Counted from the first letter of the stretch, positions 40,803 to 50,293 are shown. The stretch is DNA of 64,000 nt from an uncultured Clostridiaceae bacterium (GCA_902477765.1 CABSIM010000005.1:38524-102523); one strand, 5' to 3'. Numbers and translations are program-made. Notes: generated from the sequence alone by a model not told the origin.

Positions 40803-41111
40803 TTAAGCATTGATCTTGTCGATCTTTACCTGTGTATAAAGCTGTCTGTGGCCGTTTTTCTTATGATAGCCAGTTTTGCTCTTATACTTGTAAACGATAA
40901 CTTTCTTGCCCTTACCTACCTTTTCCACGGTAGCGCTTACAGTGGCACCTTCCACTGTGGGGCATCCGATCGTAAGCTCGCCGTTGTTTACAGCCAGAAC
41001 CTGATCAAAAGTCACTGCAGAACCAACCTCTGCGTCAAGTCTTTCAATCTTGATGCTGTCGCCTTCGGCTACTTTGTACTGCTTACCACCTGTTGCAATA
41101 ATCGCGTACAT
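40803..41111 (-). CDS. rplU: 50S ribosomal protein L21
   Basis: This 102-aa ribosomal protein starts MYAIIATGGKQYKVAEGD and has KSKTGYHKKNGHRQLYTQVKI, the L21 signature, near the C-terminus. AGGAGGTG is 5 bases upstream of the start. It is first gene of the rplU-prp-rpmA unit, with its own promoter. Confidence 0.97.
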   Translation of the reverse strand: MYAIIATGGKQYKVAEGDSIKIERLDAEVGSAVTFDQVLAVNNGELTIGCPTVEGATVSATVEKVGKGKKVIVYKYKSKTGYHKKNGHRQLYTQVKIDKINA

Positions 41112-41191
41112 ATTGCACCTCCTATTATCATTACTCGCCAGTTACGGTGTTTTCACAGAAGAAAATCTTAAAACCTCACTGTGCGGCATAC
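41112..41191 (-). promoter_or_regulatory. Putative L21 leader (5' UTR of rplU)
   Basis: About 80 bases between the predicted start site and rplU can fold: CAGT and GGTTTT pair with AAAAC(A)CC and ACTG around a long loop. Firmicute rplU operons carry a structured L21 leader that is thought to bind L21 for autoregulation; size and position fit, sequence identity was not checked. Confidence 0.45.
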
Positions 41192-41197
41192 TATGAT

Positions 41198-41226
41198 ATA
41201 ATATCATCAGTTGTTTTCCATGTCAA
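41198..41226 (-). promoter_or_regulatory. rplU promoter
   Basis: On the minus strand TTGACA (41226-41221), 17-base spacer, TATTAT (41203-41198). It starts just past the rng stop codon. Confidence 0.75.
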
Positions 41227-41227
41227 C

Positions 41228-42409
41228 TTATTTTTTCAAATTTAAGGAAAGAATCTGCTCATGAAGCGGCTGGCGGATTTTTTTTCTGGTAACCTCCACC
41301 AGCCCCAGCGCAGTCATGTCAACGAAAGCTGCCGTCACAGGATCTTCTGCCAGACATCCGCGCAGTTTTCTGATGAGATGCCGGCGGTCCTCTTCCGTAT
41401 CCATGTCAATAAAGTCAATGAGGATGATTCCCGACAGATTCCTCAGCCGCATCTGTCTTGCAATCTCTTCTGCGGCTTCCAGATTGGTGGAAAGTATGGT
41501 CTGGGAAAAGGAATGTTTTCCTGAAGTTTTTCCCGTATTCACATCAATCACTGTCATGGCCTCCGTGGGTTCAATCACCAGATTGCCTCCTGATTTCAGC
41601 CATACTTTTCTGGAAAGGGCTTCATCCAATACGGATTCCAGGCTGTACAGAGCTGCCAGAGAAAGCTGTTCATCCTGATATAGCCGGGGGGAAAAACCGG
41701 CTTCTGTCAGTTCCTTCCAGATATCCGCATCATCCGTTATCATTTCTTCCAGTTCCGAAGTATAGGTATCTCTGGCAATTTTTACAGGGAAGCTGTCCGG
41801 TCTGTACAGAAGACTGCAGCAGTTTCTGGTTTCCGCGTTTTTCAGAATCTCGCTGTACTTTTCCGCAAGGAAATCTGCCTCTCTCTGCAGCCCGGGGATT
41901 CCCGCCGCAAGTGCATTGGTGCGGACAATCAGACCGAATCCACGGTTTTCTCTTTCCTGCCACCAGGTTCTGACCTGGTTTTTCCAGCCGGTATCATGAA
42001 TTTTTGACGAGATGCCAAGTTTTCCGCCTCCGGCTGTCAGGACGGTATACTGTCCGGTGAAACTGAGCCGGGATGTCAGAACAGCATCCTTTGTTTTTAC
42101 TGCAGCCCGTTCCACCTGAACCAGAATTTCATCTCCTGATTTCAGGGTTTCATGGACCCTGCGGTCCGCAAAAAGATGGACACGATTGTCAGAAAGACTG
42201 TAATACCCGTTGATTCCCGGCTGATATTCCACAAATGCGGCATTGATATTTTTTACAATGTTTTTTACTTTTCCAATATAAATATTTCCGGTCTGTCCCT
42301 GTGCAGCTTCCGGCTCCAGTTCCATCTGAACGGCCCTTTTTCCGGAAAACAGGACAGCTGCAGTACGTCCCCGCAGTTTTGTGAAAATCAGTTTATTCAA
42401 TTTCTTCAC
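41228..42409 (-). CDS. rng: Ribonuclease G/E family protein
   Basis: This endoribonuclease of the RNase E/G family is about 390 aa. The S1 domain is at the N-terminus (TGNIYIGKVKNIVKNINAAFVEY in part). The catalytic region has VIDVNTGKTSGKHSF and SGIILIDFIDM with the metal-binding aspartates. The zinc-link cysteines of RNase E are not evident. The start is unclear: GTG 42409 or TTG 42400, both overlapping the end of the DUF2344 gene. The frame is open to 42499 but overlaps that gene. Confidence 0.9.
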   Translation of the reverse strand: MKKLNKLIFTKLRGRTAAVLFSGKRAVQMELEPEAAQGQTGNIYIGKVKNIVKNINAAFVEYQPGINGYYSLSDNRVHLFADRRVHETLKSGDEILVQVERAAVKTKDAVLTSRLSFTGQYTVLTAGGGKLGISSKIHDTGWKNQVRTWWQERENRGFGLIVRTNALAAGIPGLQREADFLAEKYSEILKNAETRNCCSLLYRPDSFPVKIARDTYTSELEEMITDDADIWKELTEAGFSPRLYQDEQLSLAALYSLESVLDEALSRKVWLKSGGNLVIEPTEAMTVIDVNTGKTSGKHSFSQTILSTNLEAAEEIARQMRLRNLSGIILIDFIDMDTEEDRRHLIRKLRGCLAEDPVTAAFVDMTALGLVEVTRKKIRQPLHEQILSLNLKK

Positions 42410-43142
42410 CAAAAGATTCCAGAGTTCTGAACCGTTTCTCAGCAGATGCGCCGGGATCTGTTTCCCCATAGATTTCCTTCCGTGTAATCCGAAAATCAAA
42501 CATCGGGTACTCCATTCCCATGGAATGATAAAATGCCTCCAGAACCTGTTCAGGCTTTATGTTCAGGATGCTTCCCGATGAAACTTTCAGAAAGAACGAA
42601 AGCGTCCCATCCTGGCCCTTTTCCGTGCGGGCTTCATAAATCCCGGGCTTCAGATCCATCTGCTTTTCGCCCTTTTTCGTTTTTTTCGTTACTTCCAGAT
42701 TTCCATGCCGGATGAATTCCTCCAGCTTCCGGAAAAAATCTTCTTCCGTATTTCCTGCAGGAGGCTTTCCGTATTCAGAAAACCTCACCGTATAATCACA
42801 GGCTGCCACCAGCGACATGGCGTTGGCTGCATTGTCCGGCAGACGCCGGAAACTCAGAATCTCCATGCCTTCCGCCATAACAGAGTTAAGACGATTTTTC
42901 ATTTTTTCTGATGTTTCGCAGGACAGGACCTCAATATCCATATATTCTCCGTCACTGGTCAGCCCCACACCCAGAGGCGCTGCAAAGGACATGATCTGGT
43001 GAGGCGAGAAACCCTCGGAATACCGGATATCCACTTCCGCCCTGCGCATGGCTTTCTGGAAATACCGCATGATGTCCAGATGGCCGATAAAACGCATATG
43101 CCCCTGTTTGGAAAATTTAATTCTGATCTTCAAAGCAGACAC
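42393..43142 (-). CDS. TIGR03936/DUF2344 family radical-SAM-linked protein
   Basis: This 249-aa protein starts with KIRIKFSKQGHMRFIGHLDIMR, the signature of the DUF2344 family always found beside or fused to a B12-binding radical SAM protein. RYFQKAMRRAEVDIRYSEGFSPHQ in part follows. It overlaps the radical SAM gene upstream by 26 bases and rng downstream. The pair is a common partner of rng-rplU in clostridia. Its molecular role is not established. Confidence 0.88.
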   Translation of the reverse strand: MSALKIRIKFSKQGHMRFIGHLDIMRYFQKAMRRAEVDIRYSEGFSPHQIMSFAAPLGVGLTSDGEYMDIEVLSCETSEKMKNRLNSVMAEGMEILSFRRLPDNAANAMSLVAACDYTVRFSEYGKPPAGNTEEDFFRKLEEFIRHGNLEVTKKTKKGEKQMDLKPGIYEARTEKGQDGTLSFFLKVSSGSILNIKPEQVLEAFYHSMGMEYPMFDFRITRKEIYGETDPGASAEKRFRTLESFGEEIE

Positions 43143-44982
43143 CTCCTCCGAATCTTCTGACTCCGCATCCGGAACAGCGTTCCCGGCAGTTGGGGGTTAC
43201 GGTTCCGGCCAGAGCCTGCTGCCATTCCCGTTTCAGGAAGTCCTTGGAAACACCGGTATCAATGAAATCCCATGGGAAAACCTCATCCAGGCTCCGCTCT
43301 CTGGTTGTATAGAAATCAATGTCCACCCCGCAGGTTTCAAATGCCTTCATCCAGATATCATTCCGGAAGGATTCCGACCAGGAGTCATAAAGAGCTCCGT
43401 TTTTATACGCTTCCTCAATGACAGCCGCCACTTTCCTGTCTCCGCGGGCCAGAACCCCTTCCAGAACCGTCACGTCGGCTTCATGCCAGTTGTATTTCAG
43501 GCTCTTGTGATTCAGCATTTCATGCATCTTATGGTTGACGATCCGCGCCTTCTCCAGGAATTCCTCTTTTGTGGACATGACAGCCCACTGGAACGGCGTA
43601 AAGGGCTTCGGCACAAAAAATGATGTGCTGGCTGTCACCTGCACCTTTCCATTCCGTTCTTCTTTGGGAAGTTCATAATATCGTTCTGCAATCTTCTCCG
43701 ATAAAAGAGCAATGCCTTCCATATCTTCTATGGTCTCTGTGGGAAGTCCCAGCATGAAATAAAGTTTGACACGGTTCCAGCCGCCTTTGAAGGCTTCAAA
43801 AGCACCGTTCAGAATCTCTTCTTCCGTCAGACCTTTATTGATTACATCACGGAGTCTCTGGGAACCGGCTTCCGGCGCAAATGTCAGACTGCTTTTTTTC
43901 ACATCCTGGACCTTGCTCATGACATCCAGGGAGAACGCATCAATACGGAGGGACGGCAGGGAGACGTTGACTCCTTTTCCATGAAATTCTTCAATCAGAT
44001 AATTGACAATCCCCTCAAGCCCTCTGTAGTCACTGGAACTTAAAGAACTCAGGGAAATTTCCTCATGTCCTGTATTTTTCAGCATTTTATATGCCAGTTC
44101 TTTCAGGCGCTCCACCTGTTTTTCCCTGACAGGGCGGTAAATCATTCCGGCCTGGCAGAACCGGCATCCCCGGATGCATCCTCTCATAACCTCCAGCACC
44201 ACCCGGTCCTGGGTAACCTTGATATAGGGAACAAGAGGTTTTTCAGGATATACGGCATCTGTCATGTCCATAACCAGCTGTTTTGTCACTTTTTCGGGAG
44301 CTTCCGGGCAGACCGGCAGGAAGGAACGGATGGTCCCGTCCTCATGATAGGCAACCTCATACAGAGACGGCACATAAATTCCCGGAATTTGGGCGGCGGT
44401 TTTCAGAAATGCTTCTCTGCCCGCTCCGCTCTTCTTCCACTCCTTATAGGCATCCATCAGATCAAAATATACGGTTTCACCCTCTCCGATATAGAACATA
44501 TCAAAAAACTCCGCCAGAGGCTCAGGATTGTATGCACAGGGGCCTCCGCCGATGACAAAGGGATCTTTCATGGTCCTGTCGCAGGCGTGCAGGGGGATTC
44601 CGGAAAGGTCCAGAACCTGAAGGATATTGGTATAACACATTTCATACTGGAGTGTGATCCCCAGAAAATCAAAATCCCTGACCGGATCCTGGGATTCAAT
44701 GGCGAAAAGCGGGATCTTCTTTTCCCGCATGATCCGGTCCAGATCTGTCCACGGAGAATAGACCCGTTCACAGTAAATGTCATCCCGGCGATTGAACATG
44801 TCATAAAGAATCTGGATTCCCAGATGAGACATGCCTATGTCATACACATCCGGGAAGCACATGGCAAAGCGTACATCCACCTTTTTGGGGTCCTTTACCA
44901 CCATGTTGACCTCACCGCCGATATACCGGGCCGGTTTGTCAATACTTAACAAAATTTCATCACTTAACGCAAGTTTTCTCAT
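43117..44982 (-). CDS. TIGR03960 family B12-binding-type radical SAM protein
   Basis: This 621-aa protein has an N-terminal B12-binding-like domain (VRFAMCFPDVYDIGMSHLG). The radical SAM core has CIRGCRFCQAG, binding a 4Fe-4S cluster with three cysteines. The C-terminus has clustered cysteines (CRERCSGCGV), a possible second metal site. It is first gene of a minus-strand operon reaching through rng. A possible RNA- or protein-modifying role is only inferred from neighbours. Confidence 0.9.
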   Translation of the reverse strand: MRKLALSDEILLSIDKPARYIGGEVNMVVKDPKKVDVRFAMCFPDVYDIGMSHLGIQILYDMFNRRDDIYCERVYSPWTDLDRIMREKKIPLFAIESQDPVRDFDFLGITLQYEMCYTNILQVLDLSGIPLHACDRTMKDPFVIGGGPCAYNPEPLAEFFDMFYIGEGETVYFDLMDAYKEWKKSGAGREAFLKTAAQIPGIYVPSLYEVAYHEDGTIRSFLPVCPEAPEKVTKQLVMDMTDAVYPEKPLVPYIKVTQDRVVLEVMRGCIRGCRFCQAGMIYRPVREKQVERLKELAYKMLKNTGHEEISLSSLSSSDYRGLEGIVNYLIEEFHGKGVNVSLPSLRIDAFSLDVMSKVQDVKKSSLTFAPEAGSQRLRDVINKGLTEEEILNGAFEAFKGGWNRVKLYFMLGLPTETIEDMEGIALLSEKIAERYYELPKEERNGKVQVTASTSFFVPKPFTPFQWAVMSTKEEFLEKARIVNHKMHEMLNHKSLKYNWHEADVTVLEGVLARGDRKVAAVIEEAYKNGALYDSWSESFRNDIWMKAFETCGVDIDFYTTRERSLDEVFPWDFIDTGVSKDFLKREWQQALAGTVTPNCRERCSGCGVRRFGGGVCFEDQN

Positions 44983-45167
44983 AGTTTAACTACCTTTTTG
45001 TTATGCAGTAAATATAACTGCAGATTTCTTTTTTCAGGTTCCTTCAAGAGGTGTCAGGAGGAAACGACTCAAGGCAACTGTTTTTCCAGACTTCAAACAG
45101 GCTTCCGCAGACTGCGAAACAGGATGTTCCATTTTACATCCTGATTATCATGTCCCAACTGTCTACC
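44983..45167 (-). ncRNA. Long structured 5' leader of the radical SAM operon, or small RNA
   Basis: The predicted transcript from the promoter at 45168-45196 would have about 180 untranslated bases. It contains a perfect hairpin CAGGATGT/ACATCCTG followed directly by TTTCGCAG/CTGCGGAA, and a further AGGAGG-containing stem. No known riboswitch consensus was recognised. It may be a regulatory leader or an independent small RNA. Confidence 0.35.
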
Positions 45168-45196
45168 AATATAAATGGTATATGAAGTAAAGTCAA
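45168..45196 (-). promoter_or_regulatory. Promoter of the radical SAM-DUF2344-rng operon
   Basis: On the minus strand TTGACT (45196-45191), 17-base spacer, TATATT (45173-45168). Confidence 0.6.
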
Positions 45197-45207
45197 TATA
45201 AGAATAC

Positions 45208-45245
45208 AAAAGGAACAGTGGTCAACTGATCACTGCTCCTTTTCC
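45208..45245. terminator. Bidirectional terminator-like hairpin
   Basis: AAAAGGAACAGTG (45208-45220) pairs with CACTGCTCCTTTT (45231-45243) with one mismatch. It separates the cell-wall-binding remnant from the radical SAM operon. Confidence 0.65.
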
Positions 45246-45307
45246 TGTTTCTGAGTCTGCCTGAAGGCATCAGGTTTTCTTATATCTCCGGAACTGAAGA
45301 GTCCGGT

Positions 45308-45727
45308 TTAGTCCAGTCTGGCTCCGTCTGCCCCGAGCAGATGATCATCCACAGCAGTATTTACTGCCAGGGCACCATCCTCATAAAAATAGTATCGCTT
45401 CCCGTCAATCTCCTGCCAGTCCGTCCTCATAATGCCCCGGGTTCCATCGGGTACAGGATTTAAATAATAAAAAAATCCTCCTGTTTTCTGCCAACCGTCT
45501 GACATTCTGCAGTTGGTATCCAAATAAAACCAGCCATTATAAAAAACATCATAAATCCAGCCCGCTGCGGCATAGCCATTTTCGTCAAAAGCATACCAGA
45601 CTCCGTCAATCTTCTCCCACTGATAATGAATCAGCCTGCCGGAGGCAGTTAGATAAAGCTTTCTCAGGAAAATCCCCCCTGTTTTTTCTTTATATGCTCT
45701 GCCTATCCGATGTCCGTCAATAAGGTT
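45308..45727 (-). pseudogene. Remnant of a choline-binding-type cell-wall-repeat protein
   Basis: An open frame of 139 codons encodes aromatic wall-binding repeats: GVWYAFDENGYAAAGWIYD, GWFYLDTNCRMSDGWQ, KRYYFYEDGALAVNT. No ATG or GTG start, signal peptide or ribosome binding site is present; the frame begins at a stop codon only 24 bases after the dehydratase gene. It is therefore read as the 3' end of a longer surface protein whose 5' part was deleted. TTG 45523 could start a 71-aa peptide but is unconvincing. Confidence 0.7.
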
Positions 45728-45751
45728 TCATCTCTTTCTGTTCTGCCGGAA

Positions 45752-47506
45752 TCAGTCTTTGAATTCCAGGTAGGCTCCTTTCATTGGGCTTGCTGCATGC
45801 TCACTGAAGAGGCGGAGGACACCATTCTGATAGCGTCTCTTTCTCGGCTTCCATCTTTCACGACGCTCCGCAAGGATTGCATCAATCTCCTCCGGCTTTC
45901 TTTTCTCACCTTTGATTCCGATGATATTCAGCCTGCGTGCCATCACATCAATCTCAATCAGATCGCCTTCTTCCACCAGTGCAATCGGGCCTCCGTCCGC
46001 TGCTTCCGGACTGCAGTGGCCGATCACAGGACCTGTGGAAGCGCCGGAGAACCGGCCGTCGGTAATGAGCGCAATGCTCCTGCCCAGTTCCTTATCGCTG
46101 CTGATAGCCTCGGAAGTGTAGAACATCTCCGGCATACCGCTGCCTTTGGGGCCTTCATATCGGATAAAGACTGCATCTCCTTTTTCTACTTTATGCTTTA
46201 ATACGGCATCCAGGCACTCTTCCTCGCTGTCAAACGGTCTTGCTCTCAGAACTGCACGGAACATCTCCCTGGGACATGCGGTATGTTTGATGACTGCACC
46301 TTCCGGAGCCAGATTGCCGCGAAGAACGGCGATGCTTCCGTCGGTCCCGATTGCCTTATCATAAGGCCGGATAATGTCTTCTTTCGTAATTCTGCAGCCA
46401 TATCGGGCATTAAATTCATCCAGCCATTTCTGACAGCGCTCATAAAAGCCGTTCTTTTTCAGCTCATCCAGATTCTCACCAAGAGTCTTTCCGGTTACGG
46501 TCATGACATCCAGATGCAGGTGATTTCTGATTTCCTCCATAATGGCAGGAACACCGCCGGCATAATAAAAGCATTCTGCCGGCCAGCGTCCGGCCGGCCG
46601 TACATCCAGGAGATATCTGGCACCTCTGTGAATACGGTCAAAGGTGTCTCCGGTGATTTCAATGCCAAGTTCGTGAGCAATCGCCGGCAGATGCAGCAGA
46701 CAGTTGGTGCTGCCGGAAACAGCGGCGTGAACCAGAATCGCATTTTCAAAACTGTCCGGAGTCACGATGTCGCTGGGACGCATGTTTTTCATCTGAGCAA
46801 GCTTCACAGCCTGTTTTCCTGCCTCTCTTGCAAACTTCAGAAGGTCCGGGCTGGTTGCCGGCATCAGAGCGCTTCCCGGAAGGGCAAGCCCCAGTGCTTC
46901 TGCCATGATCTGCATTGTGGATGCGGTTCCGATAAAGGAGCAGGCTCCGCAGCTTGGGCAGGCATTATGTTTCGCCCAGTTCAGTTTATCTTCGTCGATT
47001 TCACCCCTCTGAAATCTGGCACTGTACATGCCAAGCTGTTCCAGCGTCAGCATCTCCGGACCTGCGTTCATGGTTCCGCCAGGGACCACAACAGCCGGAA
47101 TATTTACGCGGAGCAGTCCCATCAGGTTGGCAGGCATGCCCTTATCACAGCTTGCCAGATAAACTCCCGCATCAAACGGAGTTGCATTGGCATGAATCTC
47201 AATCATACCGGCAATCATCTCGCGGCTTGCTAGGCTGAAATTGATTCCGTCCGTTCCCTGGCTCTCACCGTCACAGATATCAGTACAGTAATATCTGGCT
47301 CCATAGCCTCCTGCCTCTGCAATTCCCCGGCGTACCTCTTCCACAAGAAGATTCAGGTGTCCGCTTCCCGGATGGCTGTCGCCAAAAGTGCTTTCTATCA
47401 TAACCTGAGGTTTGGACAGATCCTCCGGCTTCCAGCCGGTACCGATACGCAGCGGATCCAGTTCCGGTGCCAATTCACGCATTTTCTGACTTATCAGTTG
47501 ACACAT
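45752..47506 (-). CDS. IlvD/Edd family dehydratase (sugar-acid type likely)
   Basis: This 584-aa Fe-S dehydratase has cluster cysteines in ASCDKGMPANLMG and ACPSCGACSFIGTASTMQ, with a third in YYCTDICDGESQGTDG. SDGRFSG-like TDGRFSGASTGPVIGH is near the C-terminus. The family includes dihydroxyacid, phosphogluconate and several sugar-acid dehydratases. The neighbouring GntR regulator and TRAP permease point to a sugar acid (for example an aldonate) rather than branched-chain amino-acid synthesis. GGAGGACAA precedes the start. Confidence 0.88.
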   Translation of the reverse strand: MCQLISQKMRELAPELDPLRIGTGWKPEDLSKPQVMIESTFGDSHPGSGHLNLLVEEVRRGIAEAGGYGARYYCTDICDGESQGTDGINFSLASREMIAGMIEIHANATPFDAGVYLASCDKGMPANLMGLLRVNIPAVVVPGGTMNAGPEMLTLEQLGMYSARFQRGEIDEDKLNWAKHNACPSCGACSFIGTASTMQIMAEALGLALPGSALMPATSPDLLKFAREAGKQAVKLAQMKNMRPSDIVTPDSFENAILVHAAVSGSTNCLLHLPAIAHELGIEITGDTFDRIHRGARYLLDVRPAGRWPAECFYYAGGVPAIMEEIRNHLHLDVMTVTGKTLGENLDELKKNGFYERCQKWLDEFNARYGCRITKEDIIRPYDKAIGTDGSIAVLRGNLAPEGAVIKHTACPREMFRAVLRARPFDSEEECLDAVLKHKVEKGDAVFIRYEGPKGSGMPEMFYTSEAISSDKELGRSIALITDGRFSGASTGPVIGHCSPEAADGGPIALVEEGDLIEIDVMARRLNIIGIKGEKRKPEEIDAILAERRERWKPRKRRYQNGVLRLFSEHAASPMKGAYLEFKD

Positions 47507-47540
47507 ATGTTTGTCCTCCTTTTTCGTGCCGTTTCCTATA

Positions 47541-47592
47541 TAAAAGGGAGCGCCGCTTCAGGCCCGAAATCAATCTCACCATACGACGCTCC
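47541..47592 (-). terminator. Hairpin between the gntR gene and the dehydratase
   Basis: GGAGCG (47547-47552) and CGCTCC (47587-47592) pair across a long loop, and on the minus strand a TTTTAT tract follows. It may be the gntR terminator or an attenuator for the dehydratase gene. Confidence 0.45.
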
Positions 47593-47606
47593 TTTATTTG
47601 TTTCAA

Positions 47607-48320
47607 TTATCCTTCGGAAGGGATTTGGGAATCAGTAATAAAAAGCCTGCTGAGTTCACTCTGATGTTCCTGCATCAGATCCCTTGCTCTTTCTGCATCA
47701 TGCTGTTCGATTGCATCGGTAATCAGCATGTGGAAATATCCGCCTCCTGAATATCCGAATTCTTCATTGCTGAAAACCAGCATTTCCTGCATTGAGAACA
47801 GATATTTCATGATATTGTCCAAAATTTCATTTTCCAGAAATGAAGCAATTGCCATATGAAACTCAACATCTTTTTTGATAAATTCCTGCTGGTTTCCAAT
47901 GGCATCAAACTGTTCCTGATTGATTCGTTTCAGTTTCTCAACCAGCTGGGGTGTTGCCTCTTTCGCTGCACGATAGACAATCTGAGGTTCCAGCAGGCTT
48001 CTAACCTGCCTCCATTCCTTAAAAAATTCCACTCCTGCTTCTGTTCTTGGATTACCGAACAAGTCAGAATAAATTCCCGTTTTGGGCAGGAACAGATCCA
48101 TGGATTTGACAAAAGTTCCTCTTCCCTGCTGGCTCTCCAGCACGCCCAGAACATTGTATTTCTGAATGGCGCTTCGCACACTTGTCCTGCTGTAGCCCAG
48201 CTTGCGGCAGAGTTCATTTTCCGACGGAATTTTTGTTCCCACCGGCCACTTGCCAATCACAATCTTTTCCTTTATATATTTCATAATCTGCTCGGTTACA
48301 TTATCACTGCCTGTTCTCAT
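47607..48320 (-). CDS. GntR/FadR family transcriptional regulator
   Basis: This 237-aa regulator has an N-terminal winged helix (IMKYIKEKIVIGKWPVGTKIPSE in part, LCRKLGYSRTSVRSAIQKY) and a C-terminal helical FCD ligand domain (LLEPQIVYRAA, FHMAIASFLENEI). It most likely senses the substrate or product of the dehydratase and controls the TRAP-dehydratase locus. It sits 156 bases after dctM in an AT-rich gap that may hold its own promoter. Confidence 0.9.
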   Translation of the reverse strand: MRTGSDNVTEQIMKYIKEKIVIGKWPVGTKIPSENELCRKLGYSRTSVRSAIQKYNVLGVLESQQGRGTFVKSMDLFLPKTGIYSDLFGNPRTEAGVEFFKEWRQVRSLLEPQIVYRAAKEATPQLVEKLKRINQEQFDAIGNQQEFIKKDVEFHMAIASFLENEILDNIMKYLFSMQEMLVFSNEEFGYSGGGYFHMLITDAIEQHDAERARDLMQEHQSELSRLFITDSQIPSEG

Positions 48321-48476
48321 TAAAAAAATCTCTTTCCTTCATTTATTGGCATGCCGCAGTCGCACATCAAAAGCTGTTATGATCAAATCAATGGCTGTCA
48401 TTTTTATTTTAACGCAAAGTGGAGAACTATTCCAGCTTTTTTTCATGTTATATAAATGCGCTCAGCTGCTCTCCTG

Positions 48477-49757
48477 TTACGCCACCAATGCCGGAAGTGC
48501 AGTGGAAATCGGCGGAACATATGCCACAAGCATCATAACAATAAAGAACAGAAGGATTAACGGCCACATATCCTTTACCAGCTTCGCCAGTGAGATATTT
48601 CCTACGGAGCTCGCTATAAACAGTGTTGCACCTACCGGAGGTGTGATTCCGCCGAAGATAAAGGTAAGTACCATTACCATACCAAAGTGAATGGGATCAA
48701 AACCAAAGCTTGCTGCAAGCGGCTGGAAAATCGGTACCATAATGATTGCTGCCGGAGTGGTATCCATGAAACATCCGATTACCATCATGGCCAGAATCAT
48801 CAGGAACATGATAATATACGGATTGCTGGTCACTCCGGAAATCATCATGCTCAGTTTATTCGGCAGCTGAAGGATTGCGATGCAGTAGCTGAATACGCTG
48901 GTCGCCGCAAAAATCAGGGAACTCTGTCCTACGGTAAATGCGGTGGACTTAATCGTGTCAATCAAATCTGTCAGATGGAATTCTCTGTAATAAAATACTC
49001 CGATCAGAACACCATACAGGCCTGCCACTGCGCCGGCTTCCGTTGCGGTAAATACGCCGGAAAGAGTTCCGCCGATGATGATGATCGGCATAATCATTGC
49101 AGGAACCGCATCCTTTGCAGCAGTCCAGAGTCTCTTTGCATTGAATTTCGGACGATAGTTTCCATCACAGTTTTCCGGATCTTTTTTGGCTTTGTAATAG
49201 CAGAACAGCATCTGGCTTCCGCAGACCATAAGTCCCGGAATCACCCCTGCCACGAACAGCTTGCCGCAGGAAATACCGGTGATGGAGGAATAAAGCACCA
49301 TCAGAATGGACGGCGGAATAATGGAACCGATTGTGGCAGATGCACAGGTAATTGCAGTGGCATACGAGCGGCTGTATCCTGCCTCGGTCATTCCGGAGAT
49401 TTCCATCACTCCCAGGGATGCAACATCGGCAGATGTGGAACCGGAAATCCCCGCAAACATCGTAGATGCAAGAACGTTCACCAGTGCAAGACCGCCTGCC
49501 AGGAAACCTACAATTTCAGAAGCAAAATTAAAGATTCTCTTGGTAATTCCGCAGCGGTTCATAATCTCGCCTGCAAAAATATAAAGCGGAATTGCCATCA
49601 GCGAAAAGTTATCGGCACCCGCAAACATCCGCTGCGGGATAGCGAGGATATCGGCACCTCTGCTCATCAGATACAGCATGGAGGAAATGCCCATAACTGC
49701 AGCCACCGGGATTCCTACTAACAGAAGAAGGAAAAATGAACCTAATAAAATTGTCAT
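48477..49757 (-). CDS. dctM: TRAP transporter large permease (DctM)
   Basis: This 426-aa integral membrane protein of the DctM family has about twelve segments and typical stretches IPLYIFAGEIMNRCGIT, GISGSTSADVASLG, IGSIIPPSILMVLY and FTATEAGAVAGLYG. It powers sodium- or proton-coupled uptake of acids. It overlaps dctQ by 4 bases. The periplasmic-type binding protein DctP is missing nearby. Confidence 0.94.
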   Translation of the reverse strand: MTILLGSFFLLLLVGIPVAAVMGISSMLYLMSRGADILAIPQRMFAGADNFSLMAIPLYIFAGEIMNRCGITKRIFNFASEIVGFLAGGLALVNVLASTMFAGISGSTSADVASLGVMEISGMTEAGYSRSYATAITCASATIGSIIPPSILMVLYSSITGISCGKLFVAGVIPGLMVCGSQMLFCYYKAKKDPENCDGNYRPKFNAKRLWTAAKDAVPAMIMPIIIIGGTLSGVFTATEAGAVAGLYGVLIGVFYYREFHLTDLIDTIKSTAFTVGQSSLIFAATSVFSYCIAILQLPNKLSMMISGVTSNPYIIMFLMILAMMVIGCFMDTTPAAIIMVPIFQPLAASFGFDPIHFGMVMVLTFIFGGITPPVGATLFIASSVGNISLAKLVKDMWPLILLFFIVMMLVAYVPPISTALPALVA

Positions 49758-50293
49758 GACATTGAATCCTCCTCGAACGTCCTTATTTTTTTCTTGATTC
49801 CTTTGTGATACAGGATTATGTTGATAATGGATTCAAGAGCGATTCCTGCACTTCCAAAGGCCATGATCGCATAGGGAATTGCCATTGAAATATGCATTGC
49901 AGAAGATTTGATATTGATATTGGCAATTACCATACGGCAGGTCTGCCATGCTACAATTGCAAAGAAAATGGCCATAAACAGTCTGCCGACCTGTTCCATA
50001 AAGCAGCGGAACTTCTCCGGGAAAAGCCCGGTAAAGAAGTCTACCTGAATGTGCTTATCTGCTTTGGTTGTAAAAATAGCACCCAGAAAAATAATGGATA
50101 CGAAACAGTAACGTCCCATTTCAACAGAAAAGATAATCGGCCTGTTAAAGAAATAACGCGTAATGACATTCAGATTGGTAATACCGAACATCATAAGAAA
50201 CAGGACAATAATCAGTCCAATAAGCAGTTTATCAATAAAGGCAAGAGGCGAAAAGAAAGTCCGCAAAGCCATTGAGGATGGTATGTCCGCCAC
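49754..50293 (-). CDS. dctQ: TRAP transporter small permease (DctQ)
   Basis: This 179-aa protein has four membrane segments and the DctQ-like NVITRYFFNRPIIFSVEMGRYCFVSIIFLG region (shortened: NVITRYFFN, EMGRYCFV) and KADKHIQVDFF. GTG 50293 with GAAGGTAG upstream is the likely start; ATG 50272 is an alternative. It is the first gene of the TRAP unit. No clear promoter was found upstream. Confidence 0.88.
   Translation of the reverse strand: MADIPSSMALRTFFSPLAFIDKLLIGLIIVLFLMMFGITNLNVITRYFFNRPIIFSVEMGRYCFVSIIFLGAIFTTKADKHIQVDFFTGLFPEKFRCFMEQVGRLFMAIFFAIVAWQTCRMVIANINIKSSAMHISMAIPYAIMAFGSAGIALESIINIILYHKGIKKKIRTFEEDSMS

Noticed and set aside
44983..45167. 6S RNA as explanation of the structured leader
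   Set aside because: The ends do not pair with each other and there is no large central bubble; only local hairpins are seen.
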